From assembly GCF_001278755.1 (NCBI RefSeq), contig NZ_CP012601.1:2976001-3040000 (forward strand): a stretch of DNA of 64,000 bases, in the 5' to 3' direction. The first letter of the stretch is position 1; every line of letters begins with the position of its first letter. The translations under genes and the position numbers were made by a program. Shown one piece after another: positions 35,002 to 43,640 of this stretch. The notes beneath the pieces are model-generated. The model did no database searches. It was not told where the DNA came from and was given only the letters and a program-made list of their open reading frames with translations. This DNA comes from Bacillus sp. FJAT-22090. GTDB taxonomy: Bacteria; Bacillota; Bacilli; Bacillales_A; Planococcaceae.

Positions 35002-35655
35002 ATGTGGAGTAAAATTTTAGGTCTATTAATAGCAATAATGGGAGTTACGTATATTTTCCTTATACCGAATGAACCTATAGGAATTAAAATGATGTTTAAG
35101 ATAATTCCGATGTTTTTGATATTAGTTTTTGCATTTATCCAACCATCCGGTGAATCAAAAAGATATAAATCGCTAATCATGATAGGTCTATTTATTTGCA
35201 TGTGGGCGGATGGTTTAATTTATTGGTTTATCGCTGGACTCATTACCTTTTTAATTGGACATATTTGGTATATTTTTGCGTTCCGCCATATTAAAGTATC
35301 GACTATTCCAAAGTGGGCAGCAGCTCTTCTAATTGCTTATGGAATTGGAATGGTATTATGGATAGCAGGGACTCTTTGGGCAGAAGGAGAAAATATTTTA
35401 GCTTTTGCTGTGGTAATTTATATTGTTGTTATTTTATTAATGGGTTGGAATGCTCTTCAAACAGCAAATAAATTCGCAATTATTGGTGCTATTTCATTTA
35501 TTTTTTCGGACTCGGTGCTTGCTATTAATCGATTTATAATATCTATTCCTTTTTCTGATGCTCTTATAATGATTTCCTATTATGGAGCCCAGTTTTTATT
35601 TGCCTATAGCATATATGCTCATTATTCCGCATCTCGAAAGAATCTGCTAAAATAA
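35002..35655 (+). CDS. YhhN-family membrane protein (lysoplasmalogenase-like)
   Basis: 217 residues, seven or eight transmembrane helices. Family landmarks: ADGLIYW after helix 3, FSDSVLAINRF in helix 6 and YYGAQFLFAYSI near the C-terminus. Eukaryotic relatives (TMEM86) hydrolyse the vinyl-ether bond of lysoplasmalogens; in aerobic Bacillales plasmalogens are not expected, so the true substrate is open. Followed by pepT 36 bases later. Confidence 0.85.
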   Translation: MWSKILGLLIAIMGVTYIFLIPNEPIGIKMMFKIIPMFLILVFAFIQPSGESKRYKSLIMIGLFICMWADGLIYWFIAGLITFLIGHIWYIFAFRHIKVSTIPKWAAALLIAYGIGMVLWIAGTLWAEGENILAFAVVIYIVVILLMGWNALQTANKFAIIGAISFIFSDSVLAINRFIISIPFSDALIMISYYGAQFLFAYSIYAHYSASRKNLLK

Positions 35656-35691
35656 ATATATGCTTTTAATTTGGAAAGGGGTTTTTTTCTC

Positions 35692-36918
35692 ATGAAAGAA
35701 ACATTAATCGAGCGTTTAACTCGTTATGCAAAAATAGACACACAATCTAATGCATCAAGCACAACCTGCCCATCAACGGAAGGTCAATGGGATCTGCTCC
35801 ATGTACTTGAAAAAGAATTAGCTGAGATTGGGTTAGAAGAAATTACTTTAGATGAAAACGGTTATTTATTTGCTTCATTACCTTCCAATACAGATAAGGA
35901 AATTCCGACAATCGGATTTTTAGCTCACGTGGATACAGCTACAGATTATACAGGGAAAAATGTAAACCCTCAGCGAATTGATAATTACGACGGATCAGAC
36001 ATTCAACTGAACGAAAATACAGTTATGACTGTTAAAGACTTCCCTGAGCTTTCAAATTATGTCGGACATACTTTGCTTACAACGGATGGCACAACACTTT
36101 TAGGTGCTGACGATAAAGCTGGGATAGCTATCATCATGACAGCTATGGAATATTTCATCCAAAACCCTGAAGTGAAACACGGAAAAGTTCGTGTTGCCTT
36201 TACTCCCGATGAAGAGATTGGTCGCGGACCACATAAATTCGATGTAGAAAAATTCGCAGCAAAATTTGCATATACAATGGACGGAGGTCCACTTGGTGAA
36301 TTGCAATTTGAAAGCTTTAATGCGGCTGGAGCAAAAGTTATAACGAACGGTACAAGCGTTCATCCTGGCTCTGCAAAAGGAAAAATGGTGAACTCTATTA
36401 CTATCGCGACTAAGTTCCAATCACATATGCCAGTTAATGAAGTACCTGAAAAAACAGAGGGCTATGAAGGATTTATACATTTGATGAACTTTAACGGGGA
36501 CGTTGAAAAAACAGAGTTAAGCTATATCATCCGTGATCATGATCGAGTAAAATTCGAAGCGAAAAAGCAATTGTTCTTAGACACTGCCGAGAAAATCAAA
36601 GCAGAATACGGTACAGGCGCTATTTCAGTGGAATTAAATGATCAATACTACAATATGGGTGAAAAAATTTCACCTGTAATGGAAATTGTCGATGTAGCAA
36701 AAGAAGTAATGATCTCACTCAATATCGACCCTCTAATTATTCCAGTACGTGGAGGGACAGACGGTTCTCAGCTTTCCTACATGGGAATGCCAACTCCAAA
36801 CGTCTTTACTGGTGGAGAAAATTACCATGGTAAATATGAATATATATCAGTAGATGTAATGGAGAAATCAACGGAAGTCCTAAAAGGAATTATTCAATCA
36901 TTCGAAAAACAAGCTTAA
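35692..36918 (+). CDS. pepT: Peptidase T (tripeptide aminopeptidase)
   Basis: 408 residues from ATG 35692 (GAAAGGGG upstream). M20 metal ligands in order: [22 protein letters not shown] and a C-terminal GGTDGSQL with [16 protein letters not shown]. The [15 protein letters not shown]-terminus is the PepT hallmark. It removes the N-terminal residue from tripeptides in the cytoplasm with two zinc ions. With the M3 peptidase nearby the region has a peptide-use flavour. Confidence 0.96.
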   Translation: MKETLIERLTRYAKIDTQSNASSTTCPSTEGQWDLLHVLEKELAEIGLEEITLDENGYLFASLPSNTDKEIPTIGFLAHVDTATDYTGKNVNPQRIDNYDGSDIQLNENTVMTVKDFPELSNYVGHTLLTTDGTTLLGADDKAGIAIIMTAMEYFIQNPEVKHGKVRVAFTPDEEIGRGPHKFDVEKFAAKFAYTMDGGPLGELQFESFNAAGAKVITNGTSVHPGSAKGKMVNSITIATKFQSHMPVNEVPEKTEGYEGFIHLMNFNGDVEKTELSYIIRDHDRVKFEAKKQLFLDTAEKIKAEYGTGAISVELNDQYYNMGEKISPVMEIVDVAKEVMISLNIDPLIIPVRGGTDGSQLSYMGMPTPNVFTGGENYHGKYEYISVDVMEKSTEVLKGIIQSFEKQA

Positions 36919-36931
36919 AGAAGGTGTACCT

Positions 36932-37888
36932 GTGCGTGAAATATTATTAGGAGTTTTAGCATCATTATTTTTTGCAGTAACTTTTATACTTAATCGATCA
37001 ATGGAAATATCGGGTGGGAGCTGGCTTTGGAGCTCCTCCCTCCGATACTTTTTCATGGTGCCTTTCTTATTGATCATCGTCGGTTATCAAAAAGGGTTAT
37101 CCACAACATTTAAGGAAATGAAAGCTTCTCCTTCTACTTGGCTCGTTTGGAGCTTTGTGGGATTCGTATTATTTTACGCACCTCTAACCTTTGCAGCAGC
37201 TTATGGACCAGGTTGGTTAATATCAGGCATGTGGCAATTTACAATTATCGCCGGTGTTCTTCTTGCCCCATTATTTGCTTTAAAAATAGACGGTGAGCTG
37301 ATTAAACAAAAAATACCAATGGTATCACTTTTTATTTCTCTCATTATATTAATAGGCATTATCTTAATCCAAATTCCAAATACAGAATCCGTTCAGATGA
37401 GCATGTTCTTTTTAGGAGTTTTACCTGTGATTGTGGCTGCATTTGCTTATCCACTCGGAAATAGAAAAATGATGGATCATTTAAACGGAAGATTAGATAC
37501 CTTTCAGCGCGTTTTAGGTATGACAATCGCATCGATGCCTGCTTGGATTATATTATCTATTTACGCTATTTTCACGGTAGGACTACCATCTATGGACCAA
37601 GTTTTTCAATCGCTTATTGTAGCGGTTAGCTCGGGTGTGATTGCCACCATATTATTTTTTATGGCAACTGACCGTGTTCGTGACCATCAAGGTAAACTCG
37701 CAGCAGTAGAAGCGACTCAATCGACGGAAATTATTTTCGTTATTATCGGTGAAATGTGGTTACTTCATGTTCCTTTACCTGCACCAATTGCCCTAATCGG
37801 ACTTGCTATTATTATTTTAGGAATGTTTTTACATAGCTACTATACGAAGGTTTTAAATTCTAAACTGCTCGTTCCAAAAACAAAATAA
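36932..37888 (+). CDS. EmrE-type multidrug-resistance efflux transporter
   Basis: 318 residues from a GTG start 14 bases after pepT. Ten hydrophobic helices in a DMT layout (LGVLASLFFAVTFILNRSMEISGG... RYFFMVPFL; PLGNRKMMDHL; VEATQSTEIIFVIIGEMW). This matches the long DMT group annotated as multidrug resistance efflux transporter. Substrates are not known. A hairpin follows its stop. Confidence 0.85.
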   Translation: MREILLGVLASLFFAVTFILNRSMEISGGSWLWSSSLRYFFMVPFLLIIVGYQKGLSTTFKEMKASPSTWLVWSFVGFVLFYAPLTFAAAYGPGWLISGMWQFTIIAGVLLAPLFALKIDGELIKQKIPMVSLFISLIILIGIILIQIPNTESVQMSMFFLGVLPVIVAAFAYPLGNRKMMDHLNGRLDTFQRVLGMTIASMPAWIILSIYAIFTVGLPSMDQVFQSLIVAVSSGVIATILFFMATDRVRDHQGKLAAVEATQSTEIIFVIIGEMWLLHVPLPAPIALIGLAIIILGMFLHSYYTKVLNSKLLVPKTK

Positions 37889-37938
37889 AATTTGCAGGGC
37901 GATGAATTATTTTACTTCATAACCCTGCAATTTTTTTG
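37889..37938 (+). terminator. Terminator between convergent efflux and DUF6054 genes
   Basis: TTGCAGGGcgATGA pairs with TCATaaCCCTGCAA, then seven Ts on the plus strand; the minus tail is also T-rich. Confidence 0.85.
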
Positions 37939-37941
37939 CCT

Positions 37942-38280
37942 TTATAGTTTATATTCTCCAAGCACTTTTTCCACACTACCGACAAAATTCCCTCCAGCTC
38001 CCCAATCAAATCTAAAAAACGCTCCTTCTCCACCACCTGATGCAGCTGCGTGCACCTTAGTATTACTTTCTAGATTATCAATTGTAACCGTTAATGAAGT
38101 ACGATTACTCGTACGCATATAATACTTTTCTAGAACGCATACAACTATTTGATGTTCTCCTACCATTCGCTCATAAACATCCACAACGGCACCGGAGATG
38201 CTCCCTTGTATTAAGGATTCTTGAAGAATGTCTAATGCCCTTTTAGGTGACAAGGATACATAAAACTCACGCACATCCAT
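37942..38280 (-). CDS. Small conserved protein, probably DUF6054
   Basis: 112 residues. It has an alternating beta pattern (SISGAVVDVYERMVGEHQIVVCVLEKYYMR; NRTSLTVTIDNLESNTKVHAAASGGG) and ends FRFDWGAGGNFVGSVEKVLGEY. No signal peptide or helix. I match it to the DUF6054 family from memory with moderate certainty. Stands alone. Confidence 0.65.
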   Translation of the reverse strand: MDVREFYVSLSPKRALDILQESLIQGSISGAVVDVYERMVGEHQIVVCVLEKYYMRTSNRTSLTVTIDNLESNTKVHAAASGGGEGAFFRFDWGAGGNFVGSVEKVLGEYKL

Positions 38281-38570
38281 TTTTCTCCCCCTCTTCCTCT
38301 TATACTTTATTTACGATTGGTTAAGAGAAAAGTTTCTACAATATTAGATAACTGTTAATCGCGAACTTTAATAGCAATTATCTGTTTTCGATGCTTGCAC
38401 AAATCGTATTGAGTCGTTTTCAATAATCCCTCTAGCTCCGTCAATTCTAGGATCTTATCCATTTCAAAAATATCATTCTTACTTATATCTCTTGCATTTT
38501 ATAAACCTTTCAAACTTTTGGATTACCCTTTATAATTTACAAGAATCTATTTGATAAGGGAGTCATTGAC
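38281..38570. other. Intergenic stretch, no clear gene
   Basis: AT-rich spacer. A 35-codon minus frame (about 38356-38463) lacks a ribosome site and is not called. The promoter of the following lipoprotein must lie here. Confidence 0.5.
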
Positions 38571-39065
38571 TTGAAAGGATTATTATCTATACTTATTTGT
38601 ACTTTACTCCTTGCTAGCTGTACATATAGTAACAGTAACAAGGAAAAAGGTGCAGAAGCGTCTCTAGAAGATCAAATGAAAGATGCCATCGTTGAGTATT
38701 TCGGCCATCGAGTTGATACACCAGAGCAAGCTGTTGAAACGATAGAATATAATGATGAAAATGGGAAATTGAAAATAATAGTAACTACCTTTGCTTTTAT
38801 GGGTGAAACATTGGAAGAATTCAAAGCTGATATACTCGCTAGTTGTATACTATTATTGCAAGAAATACAAATGCAAGATGATGTACAGGAACTTACGCTA
38901 ATAGTTGAAATACCGTACGAAAAGGAAAACGGGGATTCAATCGATTATGCAGTTTATAGTATAGATTTCACAAAGGACAACCTTTCAAAAATCAATTTCG
39001 ATGAACTAGACCCTCAGGACCTAAGAACGATAGCTGACTTTTACTTTGAAGCCCCATTTTACTAA
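38571..39065 (+). CDS. Small lipoprotein of unknown function
   Basis: 164 residues from a TTG with AAGGGAG upstream. The signal peptide ends in LLASC (Cys17), so the protein is lipid-anchored outside. The rest is acidic, rich in Glu, Asp and Ile (VETIEYNDENGKLKIIVTTFAFMGETLEEF), without a family I recognise. No operon partner. Confidence 0.7.
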   Translation: MKGLLSILICTLLLASCTYSNSNKEKGAEASLEDQMKDAIVEYFGHRVDTPEQAVETIEYNDENGKLKIIVTTFAFMGETLEEFKADILASCILLLQEIQMQDDVQELTLIVEIPYEKENGDSIDYAVYSIDFTKDNLSKINFDELDPQDLRTIADFYFEAPFY

Positions 39066-39153
39066 AAAAACATTGCCGTCTGATCGGTCTTGTTGTTTTT
39101 AAATACTGGCTGTGTCAAACTTGCATCGCAAGAGTGACCACATCCTTTGGATA

Positions 39154-39185
39154 ATAAAAGGTCCACATCATTTGATGTAGACCTT
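39154..39185 (-). terminator. Terminator downstream of the malic enzyme gene
   Basis: AAGGTC.ACATCA arms with one mismatch around a 2-base loop; T-rich on the minus strand. It may also end the convergent lipoprotein transcript. Confidence 0.65.
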
Positions 39186-39311
39186 ACTTTCTAATGTTCT
39201 GGTTTTCTTTTCCGATAATTAATGACGGTCGTTACGATTAACCTTCTTTATTAGTTGATTTTGCATTGCTATTTTCAACATTAAACACCATCTTAAAACT
39301 ATTCTATAGAC

Positions 39312-40511
39312 CTATACTTCTTTTAATGCTGGTTGATAAAGGATAGACACGCCTGATTCAATTGCCGCTGCTTTAACCGCTTCTGCAACAGCAATTACTA
39401 CACGTTCATCAAAAGCATCTGGAATGATGTAATCTTCCCTTAACTCACTTTCGTCAATAAGAGAAGCAATTGCCTGAACTGCCGCCAGCTTCATATCTTC
39501 GTTTATATCAGTCGCTCTTACATCTAGAGCCCCTCTGAATATTCCTGGAAAAGCTAATACATTATTTACTTGGTTCGGATTATCCGAACGCCCCGTTGCA
39601 ATGACTTTAACTCCCCACTCTTTTGCTAAATCATAAGCAATTTCAGGCGTAGGATTTGCTAATGCAAAAACAATTGGATTAGGATTCATTGCATCAATTA
39701 ATTCTCTCGTTAGAATATTTGCTACAGAAACTCCAATAAATACATCTGCACCATCCATAGCATCTTTTAATGTTCCTTTTAAACCTAATGGATTCGTAGT
39801 GCTTGCAATTGCCTCTTTAACCGGATTCATGCCCTGTTCTCTACCTTCATAAATAATTCCGGTTGAATCGCACATGATTATCTGTTGATAACCCAGCTGT
39901 TGAAGAACTCTTAAAATGGCCATTCCGGCCGCACCTGCTCCATTTATAACAACCTTTAATAAAGGAATATCCTTTTGAACTAACTTCACTGCATTTTGTA
40001 GTCCCGCACCAACGACAATTGCTGTTCCATGCTGATCATCATGAAATACAGGTATATCTAATTCTTGTCGAAGTCGATCTTCCACTTCAAAGCATCGTGG
40101 AGCAGAGATATCTTCCAAATTGATTGCTCCAAAGGTTGGACTTATTGCTTTTACAATTTGCACAATCTCATCTACATTTGTTGTGTCTAAACAAATTGGA
40201 AAAGCATCGACATTGGCAAAACGTTTTAATAAAATTGACTTTCCTTCCATTACAGGCAATGCTGCTTCAGGTCCGATATCACCTAAACCTAAAACGGCTG
40301 TACCGTCCGTAACTACTCCTACTAAGTTTCCCTTCATCGTGTAATCATAAATAGTAGATGGATTATTTTTTATTTCTATACAAGGTTCTGCAACTCCAGG
40401 GGAATAAGCTAAGCTCAAATCCCCCATACTTTCCATAGGTACCTTTGAAATCATCTCCATCTTCCCTTTATACGTTCGGTGTAAATTTAAAGCTTTTGTT
40501 TTTAAATCCAT
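39312..40511 (-). CDS. Malic enzyme (oxaloacetate-decarboxylating malate dehydrogenase)
   Basis: 399 residues, the short bacterial malic enzyme size. LAYSPGVAEPC with the catalytic Tyr, the Lys of MKGNLVGVVTDGTAVLGLG, metal ligands in INLEDISAPRCFEVE and FHDDQHGTA, and a second Rossmann motif GAGAAGMAIL. It oxidises malate to pyruvate and CO2, balancing the TCA and glyoxylate pathways. NAD versus NADP use cannot be fixed by eye. The gene stands alone; the upstream region holds a candidate small RNA. Confidence 0.94.
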   Translation of the reverse strand: MDLKTKALNLHRTYKGKMEMISKVPMESMGDLSLAYSPGVAEPCIEIKNNPSTIYDYTMKGNLVGVVTDGTAVLGLGDIGPEAALPVMEGKSILLKRFANVDAFPICLDTTNVDEIVQIVKAISPTFGAINLEDISAPRCFEVEDRLRQELDIPVFHDDQHGTAIVVGAGLQNAVKLVQKDIPLLKVVINGAGAAGMAILRVLQQLGYQQIIMCDSTGIIYEGREQGMNPVKEAIASTTNPLGLKGTLKDAMDGADVFIGVSVANILTRELIDAMNPNPIVFALANPTPEIAYDLAKEWGVKVIATGRSDNPNQVNNVLAFPGIFRGALDVRATDINEDMKLAAVQAIASLIDESELREDYIIPDAFDERVVIAVAEAVKAAAIESGVSILYQPALKEV

Positions 40512-40789
40512 CTCCTCACTTCTCCCTTTATATATTTTTTATTGGCATTTTAGGAACTCAAACTCCTAAATAGCTATATATTCTGAAAATTATAATGATT
40601 TAGTGTAGTAAAGTCAATTTAGTGAAAGGCTGCACAATGACCTATAATTTTCTACAAAAAACAAGGCGATCACTGACTTTGTTTCGAATTTTATACCATT
40701 AGTATTAGCTATACATTTCACATTAAACAATTTTATTTTTTGTCTTTAATTCGATTACGTGATGAAATACATTTGGTCTTTATTTGCAC

Positions 40790-40928
40790 AAAAAAATCGG
40801 CAACCACATTGGTTACCGATAACATGAATGCACTGACTTAACGTTGAGGGGGTTAAGTGTGCGATGATCAGCTACGATTGGAGAAAAGTCGCTGTTAGAA
40901 CCTTCTCACATTAAGAGTAAGTTTCTAT
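40790..40928 (-). ncRNA. Candidate Fur-repressed small RNA, about 138 nt
   Basis: A minus-strand promoter (TTGACT at 40958-40963, 17-base spacer, TATCAT at 40935-40940) overlaps a 17/19 Fur box. A transcript starting near 40928 would run to a strong intrinsic terminator: ATCGGTAACC pairs with GGTTGCCGAT (40796-40820) followed by seven Ts. No minus-strand coding gene starts between this promoter and terminator, and the only internal ATG frames stop at once or have no ribosome site. In the middle a CTTAAC/GTTAAG stem (40837-40842 with 40852-40857) exposes a C-rich loop (CCCCTCAAC), and a TTCTCC segment lies upstream; both could pair with ribosome binding sites, as for FsrA in B. subtilis. Alternative: a terminated leader of the malic enzyme mRNA. 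Confidence 0.6.
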
Positions 40929-40930
40929 AT

Positions 40931-40963
40931 GGTAATGATAATCATTTTCAATTAAAAAGTCAA
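40931..40963. promoter_or_regulatory. Fur box with minus-strand sigma-A promoter
   Basis: GGTAATGATAATCATTTTC (40931-40949) matches the 19-bp Fur consensus at 17 positions. It covers the -10 of the minus-strand promoter for the candidate small RNA and lies 46 bases before the fhuF-like ATG on the plus strand, so one site could repress both directions when iron is plentiful. Confidence 0.85.
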
Positions 40964-40994
40964 CTAAAAATTAAAAAAATTGTATACTAGGGTT

Positions 40995-41681
40995 ATGACA
41001 ACATTAACGAATGACCAAATCAAACAATTGAATAATTATAGTGTGTATGTTGAACCAAGTGGTACTACCATTTTCCATGCAAAAAGCGTAGATATGGCAC
41101 TCCCTGTAATTAAGTTAATCTCTGGAGCTTCCAATGATCCTATTGCTGCCTCATTCTTCATGAGAAGAGTCGGGATGTTCGTCTCGATGCAATTTTATAT
41201 GATGACTTTATATGATGAAATTTGGGATGGACCACTGGAAGAACTTCAATACTTTGCAACAACTGAGTACGGAAATAAAACCATTAGCACATATATCCCA
41301 TCAAAATATTACCGGGATGTACGTGATCATCGCGCCGATGATATTCAAATGGTTTGGCATCAGCAATGCTATACAATTATCCAACAGCTTCGGTCACAAT
41401 GTAGTATTTCTCCTCTGACGCTATGGGAGAATGTTTTTGGCTATTTACTGTGGCATTACTATGTTTTTATGGATAATCCCGTAACTTCGATACAAGCGAA
41501 GGAAGATTGGTTGCTACTCCAAGATGAAGACATTTGGAAAAACTTTACAACAAAATCTTTTTTAGCTCATTATTTGAAAGGTAAAAGCCCTTCTGATTTA
41601 ATCAATACAACCGTACGAACTACTTGCTGTTTTTCAAAGGATATTCCCGGACTTCAAAAATGTGGATTCTGCCCCATTTGA
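40995..41681 (+). CDS. FhuF-like [2Fe-2S] siderophore-iron reductase
   Basis: 228 residues from ATG 40995 (AGGG upstream). The C-terminus has CC-x10-C-x2-C (TTCCFSKDIPGLQKCGFCP), the iron-sulfur signature of FhuF proteins, which reductively release iron from hydroxamate siderophores in the cytoplasm. The N-terminal part lacks other motifs I can name. A near-perfect Fur box upstream agrees with iron-starvation induction. No siderophore uptake genes are next to it. Confidence 0.82.
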   Translation: MTTLTNDQIKQLNNYSVYVEPSGTTIFHAKSVDMALPVIKLISGASNDPIAASFFMRRVGMFVSMQFYMMTLYDEIWDGPLEELQYFATTEYGNKTISTYIPSKYYRDVRDHRADDIQMVWHQQCYTIIQQLRSQCSISPLTLWENVFGYLLWHYYVFMDNPVTSIQAKEDWLLLQDEDIWKNFTTKSFLAHYLKGKSPSDLINTTVRTTCCFSKDIPGLQKCGFCPI

Positions 41682-41826
41682 AATATGGAAAGCCTTCAAG
41701 ACTAGACAGAAACTATGCCTACGAATACAACTTTTTGTTTGAAAATAAAATAAACTTTTCTCATGCATGTTTGACTTAGCTTTGGGAATAGCTAATAAGA
41801 GTCTAATATCAAAGGAGTGAGAAAGC

Positions 41827-42141
41827 TTGGGAAACAAAATAGATGAACGCATTGACAATAAGCTCAATAGCATTGGCACAGAAGAAAAAGAAGAAATTCT
41901 AAAAAACTTTTCTGCATTCAAATCTTATTTATCTGAAAAAGTGGCTGCTGGAGAAAAATTGGGCTTAAGTGACGAGGCTTTAGCAAAGGCTACTGAAAAA
42001 GTGGCTGGCTACTTAGCAAAGCATGAGGATCCTCGAAACCGTGAAGAACATCTTCTACAACAGTTATGGAATAGTGGAAGTAAAGAAGAGCAACACGCAC
42101 TAAGCCATATGCTGTTAAACCTCGTAAGAAATGAAGGATAG
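41827..42141 (+). CDS. DUF3243 family protein
   Basis: 104 residues from a TTG with AAAGGAGTG upstream. Helical, charged protein with the DUF3243 pattern (NFSAFKSYLSEKVAAGEKLGLSDEALAKATEKVAGYLAKHEDPRNREEHLLQQLW). Function unknown; members are widespread small cytoplasmic proteins in Bacillales. Its stop overlaps the start of the next small gene by 11 bases. Confidence 0.8.
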   Translation: MGNKIDERIDNKLNSIGTEEKEEILKNFSAFKSYLSEKVAAGEKLGLSDEALAKATEKVAGYLAKHEDPRNREEHLLQQLWNSGSKEEQHALSHMLLNLVRNEG

Positions 42142-42346
42142 AGTTCGTAAAGATGCTGAAGGTCCATTTCTTGATAACCCGGATGGGGTCAGAACAAGGA
42201 AACAAAGTTTGTTCGATATGCATGAAGACATGCAAACAGTAGATGCCATTCAAGTGGAAGAACTGAACATGAAAGTACAAGACGAAAACTACCACCACCA
42301 CACAAAAGATCGTTCTATAAGTGAAGAACGGTACTCCCCAAACTAA
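42131..42346 (+). CDS. Small hydrophilic protein coupled to the DUF3243 gene
   Basis: 71 residues, very hydrophilic, with DNPDGVRTRKQSLFDMHEDM and a HHHH run near the end. The ATG overlaps the end of the DUF3243 gene and a strong terminator follows directly, which supports a real two-gene unit. I do not recognise a family. Confidence 0.6.
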   Translation: MKDRVRKDAEGPFLDNPDGVRTRKQSLFDMHEDMQTVDAIQVEELNMKVQDENYHHHTKDRSISEERYSPN

Positions 42347-42347
42347 C

Positions 42348-42382
42348 AAAACAAGCTCCGAGCCACCTCGGAGCTTGTTTTG
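42348..42382. terminator. Bidirectional terminator between DUF3243 unit and bioY
   Basis: AAAACAAGCTCCGAG and CTCGGAGCTTGTTTT, perfect 15-bp arms with a 4-base loop; T runs on both strands. Confidence 0.93.
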
Positions 42383-42922
42383 TTATATTAGTTTTGCTGA
42401 TACTAAACGTGTTCTAATAATAACCCCTAACAGAGCTGCAACTACTGCTTTCGCAAGATCTGGTAAGATAAACGGAAGCATTCCACCTTTAAATGCACCA
42501 TTCCATGGAAGATCTGCAACGACTTTTAGCCAAACTGTTCCAATAATTAATATAATAAGAACGGCTATCATATTTGCGATAATCGCTTGGACTTTCGTAT
42601 GTTTAAATTTTTCTAAGTACCATCCTATAAACAAAGCTGCTGGAATAATGGCAATAAGATACCCTCCTGTTGGACCTAAAATGATTCCCAGTCCACTCTT
42701 CATACCTGCAAATACTGGAATTCCTACTAACCCCATTAAAACATATACAGTAACCGCCAAGGATCCATATTTTTTCCCAAGAATCGTTGCTGTCAGCATT
42801 ACCGCTATTGTCATTAATGTAAACGGTACTGGCGGAATATTAATCATCAGTTGGGCAGCAACTGCAATTATTGCAGCAAATAAAGCTGCGACAATCATCA
42901 TTTTCAAACGATTATTTCTCAT
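42383..42922 (-). CDS. bioY: Biotin transporter substrate-binding subunit BioY
   Basis: 179 residues from ATG 42922 (GGGGGA upstream). Six hydrophobic helices with BioY landmarks: MIVAALFAAIIAVAAQLMINIPPVPFTLMTIAV, LLGKKYGSL-like ATILGKKYGSLAVTVYVLMGLVGIPVFAG, and GPTGGYLIAIIPAALFIGW. It is the S component of the ECF biotin uptake system; the shared ECF module must be elsewhere. A BirA-type operator lies over its promoter region, so it should be repressed by biotin-loaded BirA. Confidence 0.93.
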   Translation of the reverse strand: MRNNRLKMMIVAALFAAIIAVAAQLMINIPPVPFTLMTIAVMLTATILGKKYGSLAVTVYVLMGLVGIPVFAGMKSGLGIILGPTGGYLIAIIPAALFIGWYLEKFKHTKVQAIIANMIAVLIILIIGTVWLKVVADLPWNGAFKGGMLPFILPDLAKAVVAALLGVIIRTRLVSAKLI

Positions 42923-42946
42923 ATAATTTCCCCCTACGTAAAATGA

Positions 42947-43010
42947 GTTAACTTTATTCAACAACAAGTTAACACAAAGGTATCATAATAAAAAATAAGA
43001 TTTTCGTCAA
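42947..43010 (-). promoter_or_regulatory. bioY promoter and BirA operator
   Basis: On the minus strand TTGACG (43005-43010), a 17-base spacer and TATGAT (42982-42987) form a sigma-A promoter. Just downstream two GTTAAC half-sites (42968-42973 and 42947-42952) are separated by 15 bases, the layout of Gram-positive BirA operators. Confidence 0.8.
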
Positions 43011-43014
43011 TATA

Positions 43015-43048
43015 AAAAACAGAGCTCCACTATAAATAGGGCTCTGTA
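43015..43048 (-). terminator. Minus-strand terminator between the GC-rich repeat and bioY
   Basis: CAGAGC and GCTCTG arms around a 16-base interior, followed by TTTTTTAT on the minus strand. Confidence 0.6.
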
Positions 43049-43065
43049 CAGACTGTAGATTTTCA

Positions 43066-43222
43066 CTCCTGGCGGACGCTTTCCGCGGGCGGGGCCGAGC
43101 CGCTTCCCTTGCTCCTGCGCAAGCTCGTCGCAAAAATTAATTTCGCTACGCTCCGTCCAGGGTCTCGACTGTCCCGCTTTTCCCGCTGGAGTCGCCACCC
43201 TCCGCTCCAATCGATCCAAGCG
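43066..43222. repeat. GC-rich intergenic repeat element, second copy
   Basis: A GC-rich block (GGCGGACGCTTTCCGCGG, GGGTCTCGACTGTCCCGC and similar) in AT-rich surroundings, with no credible gene on either strand. Its CTGCGCAAGCTCGTCGCA core is the reverse complement, with one indel, of the core in the element at 9840-10005. The rest is different, so they are either diverged or modular. Confidence 0.7.
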
Positions 43223-43560
43223 TTTACAAAAAATACGTATTCTTTCGGGGTGGCGGATCATGATTACTAGAAATGATTTTAATGAACGTGATCTGTAAGA
43301 GTTGCCAGGAATCAATGCTGACTTCCCTTTTCTCTCCAAGTGTACCTAAAGTAGATATTATTAAAAGACGGTTCAACGTCATATTTGGGATTACTATTTG
43401 GCAGATATTTTTCGCCACTTTTAACATAAATGTAAACGTAACGAAACGAATGAACATGTCTTTGCCAATACAAAGGAGAAGCAAATTGTCCATGTCGGCG
43501 ATGCTTACTTTTACGGTATGAATTTGAAGAAGCTCATCCCTTGGACATGTGCGTAAGCAT
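43223..43560. other. Spacer with possible gene remnant
   Basis: No credible gene. One frame ending at TAA 43554-43556 reads like protein (EHVFANTKEKQIVHVGDAYFYG-type composition) but is closed by a stop about 40 codons upstream and has no start. It may be the tail of a lost gene. Confidence 0.3.
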
Positions 43561-43570
43561 ATAAAAGATA

Positions 43571-43605
43571 AAAGGTATCGAGAAGTCGCCTTCTCGATAC
43601 CTTTA
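43571..43605 (-). terminator. Terminator of the AI-2E / PH / DUF1992 operon
   Basis: AAAGGTATCGAGAAG pairs with CTTCTCGATACCTTT; the minus strand continues TTTATCTTTT. Confidence 0.88.
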
Positions 43606-43640
43606 CTGTACAGAGATCATATAAGTAGGGCTCTGCTTAT

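Noticed and set aside
38356..38463. 35-codon minus frame between DUF6054 and the lipoprotein
   Set aside because: No ribosome site before its ATG and no recognisable family; likely chance.
43007..43339. 110-codon minus frame in the GC-rich element
   Set aside because: Composition is driven by the repeat; no start signal or family resemblance.
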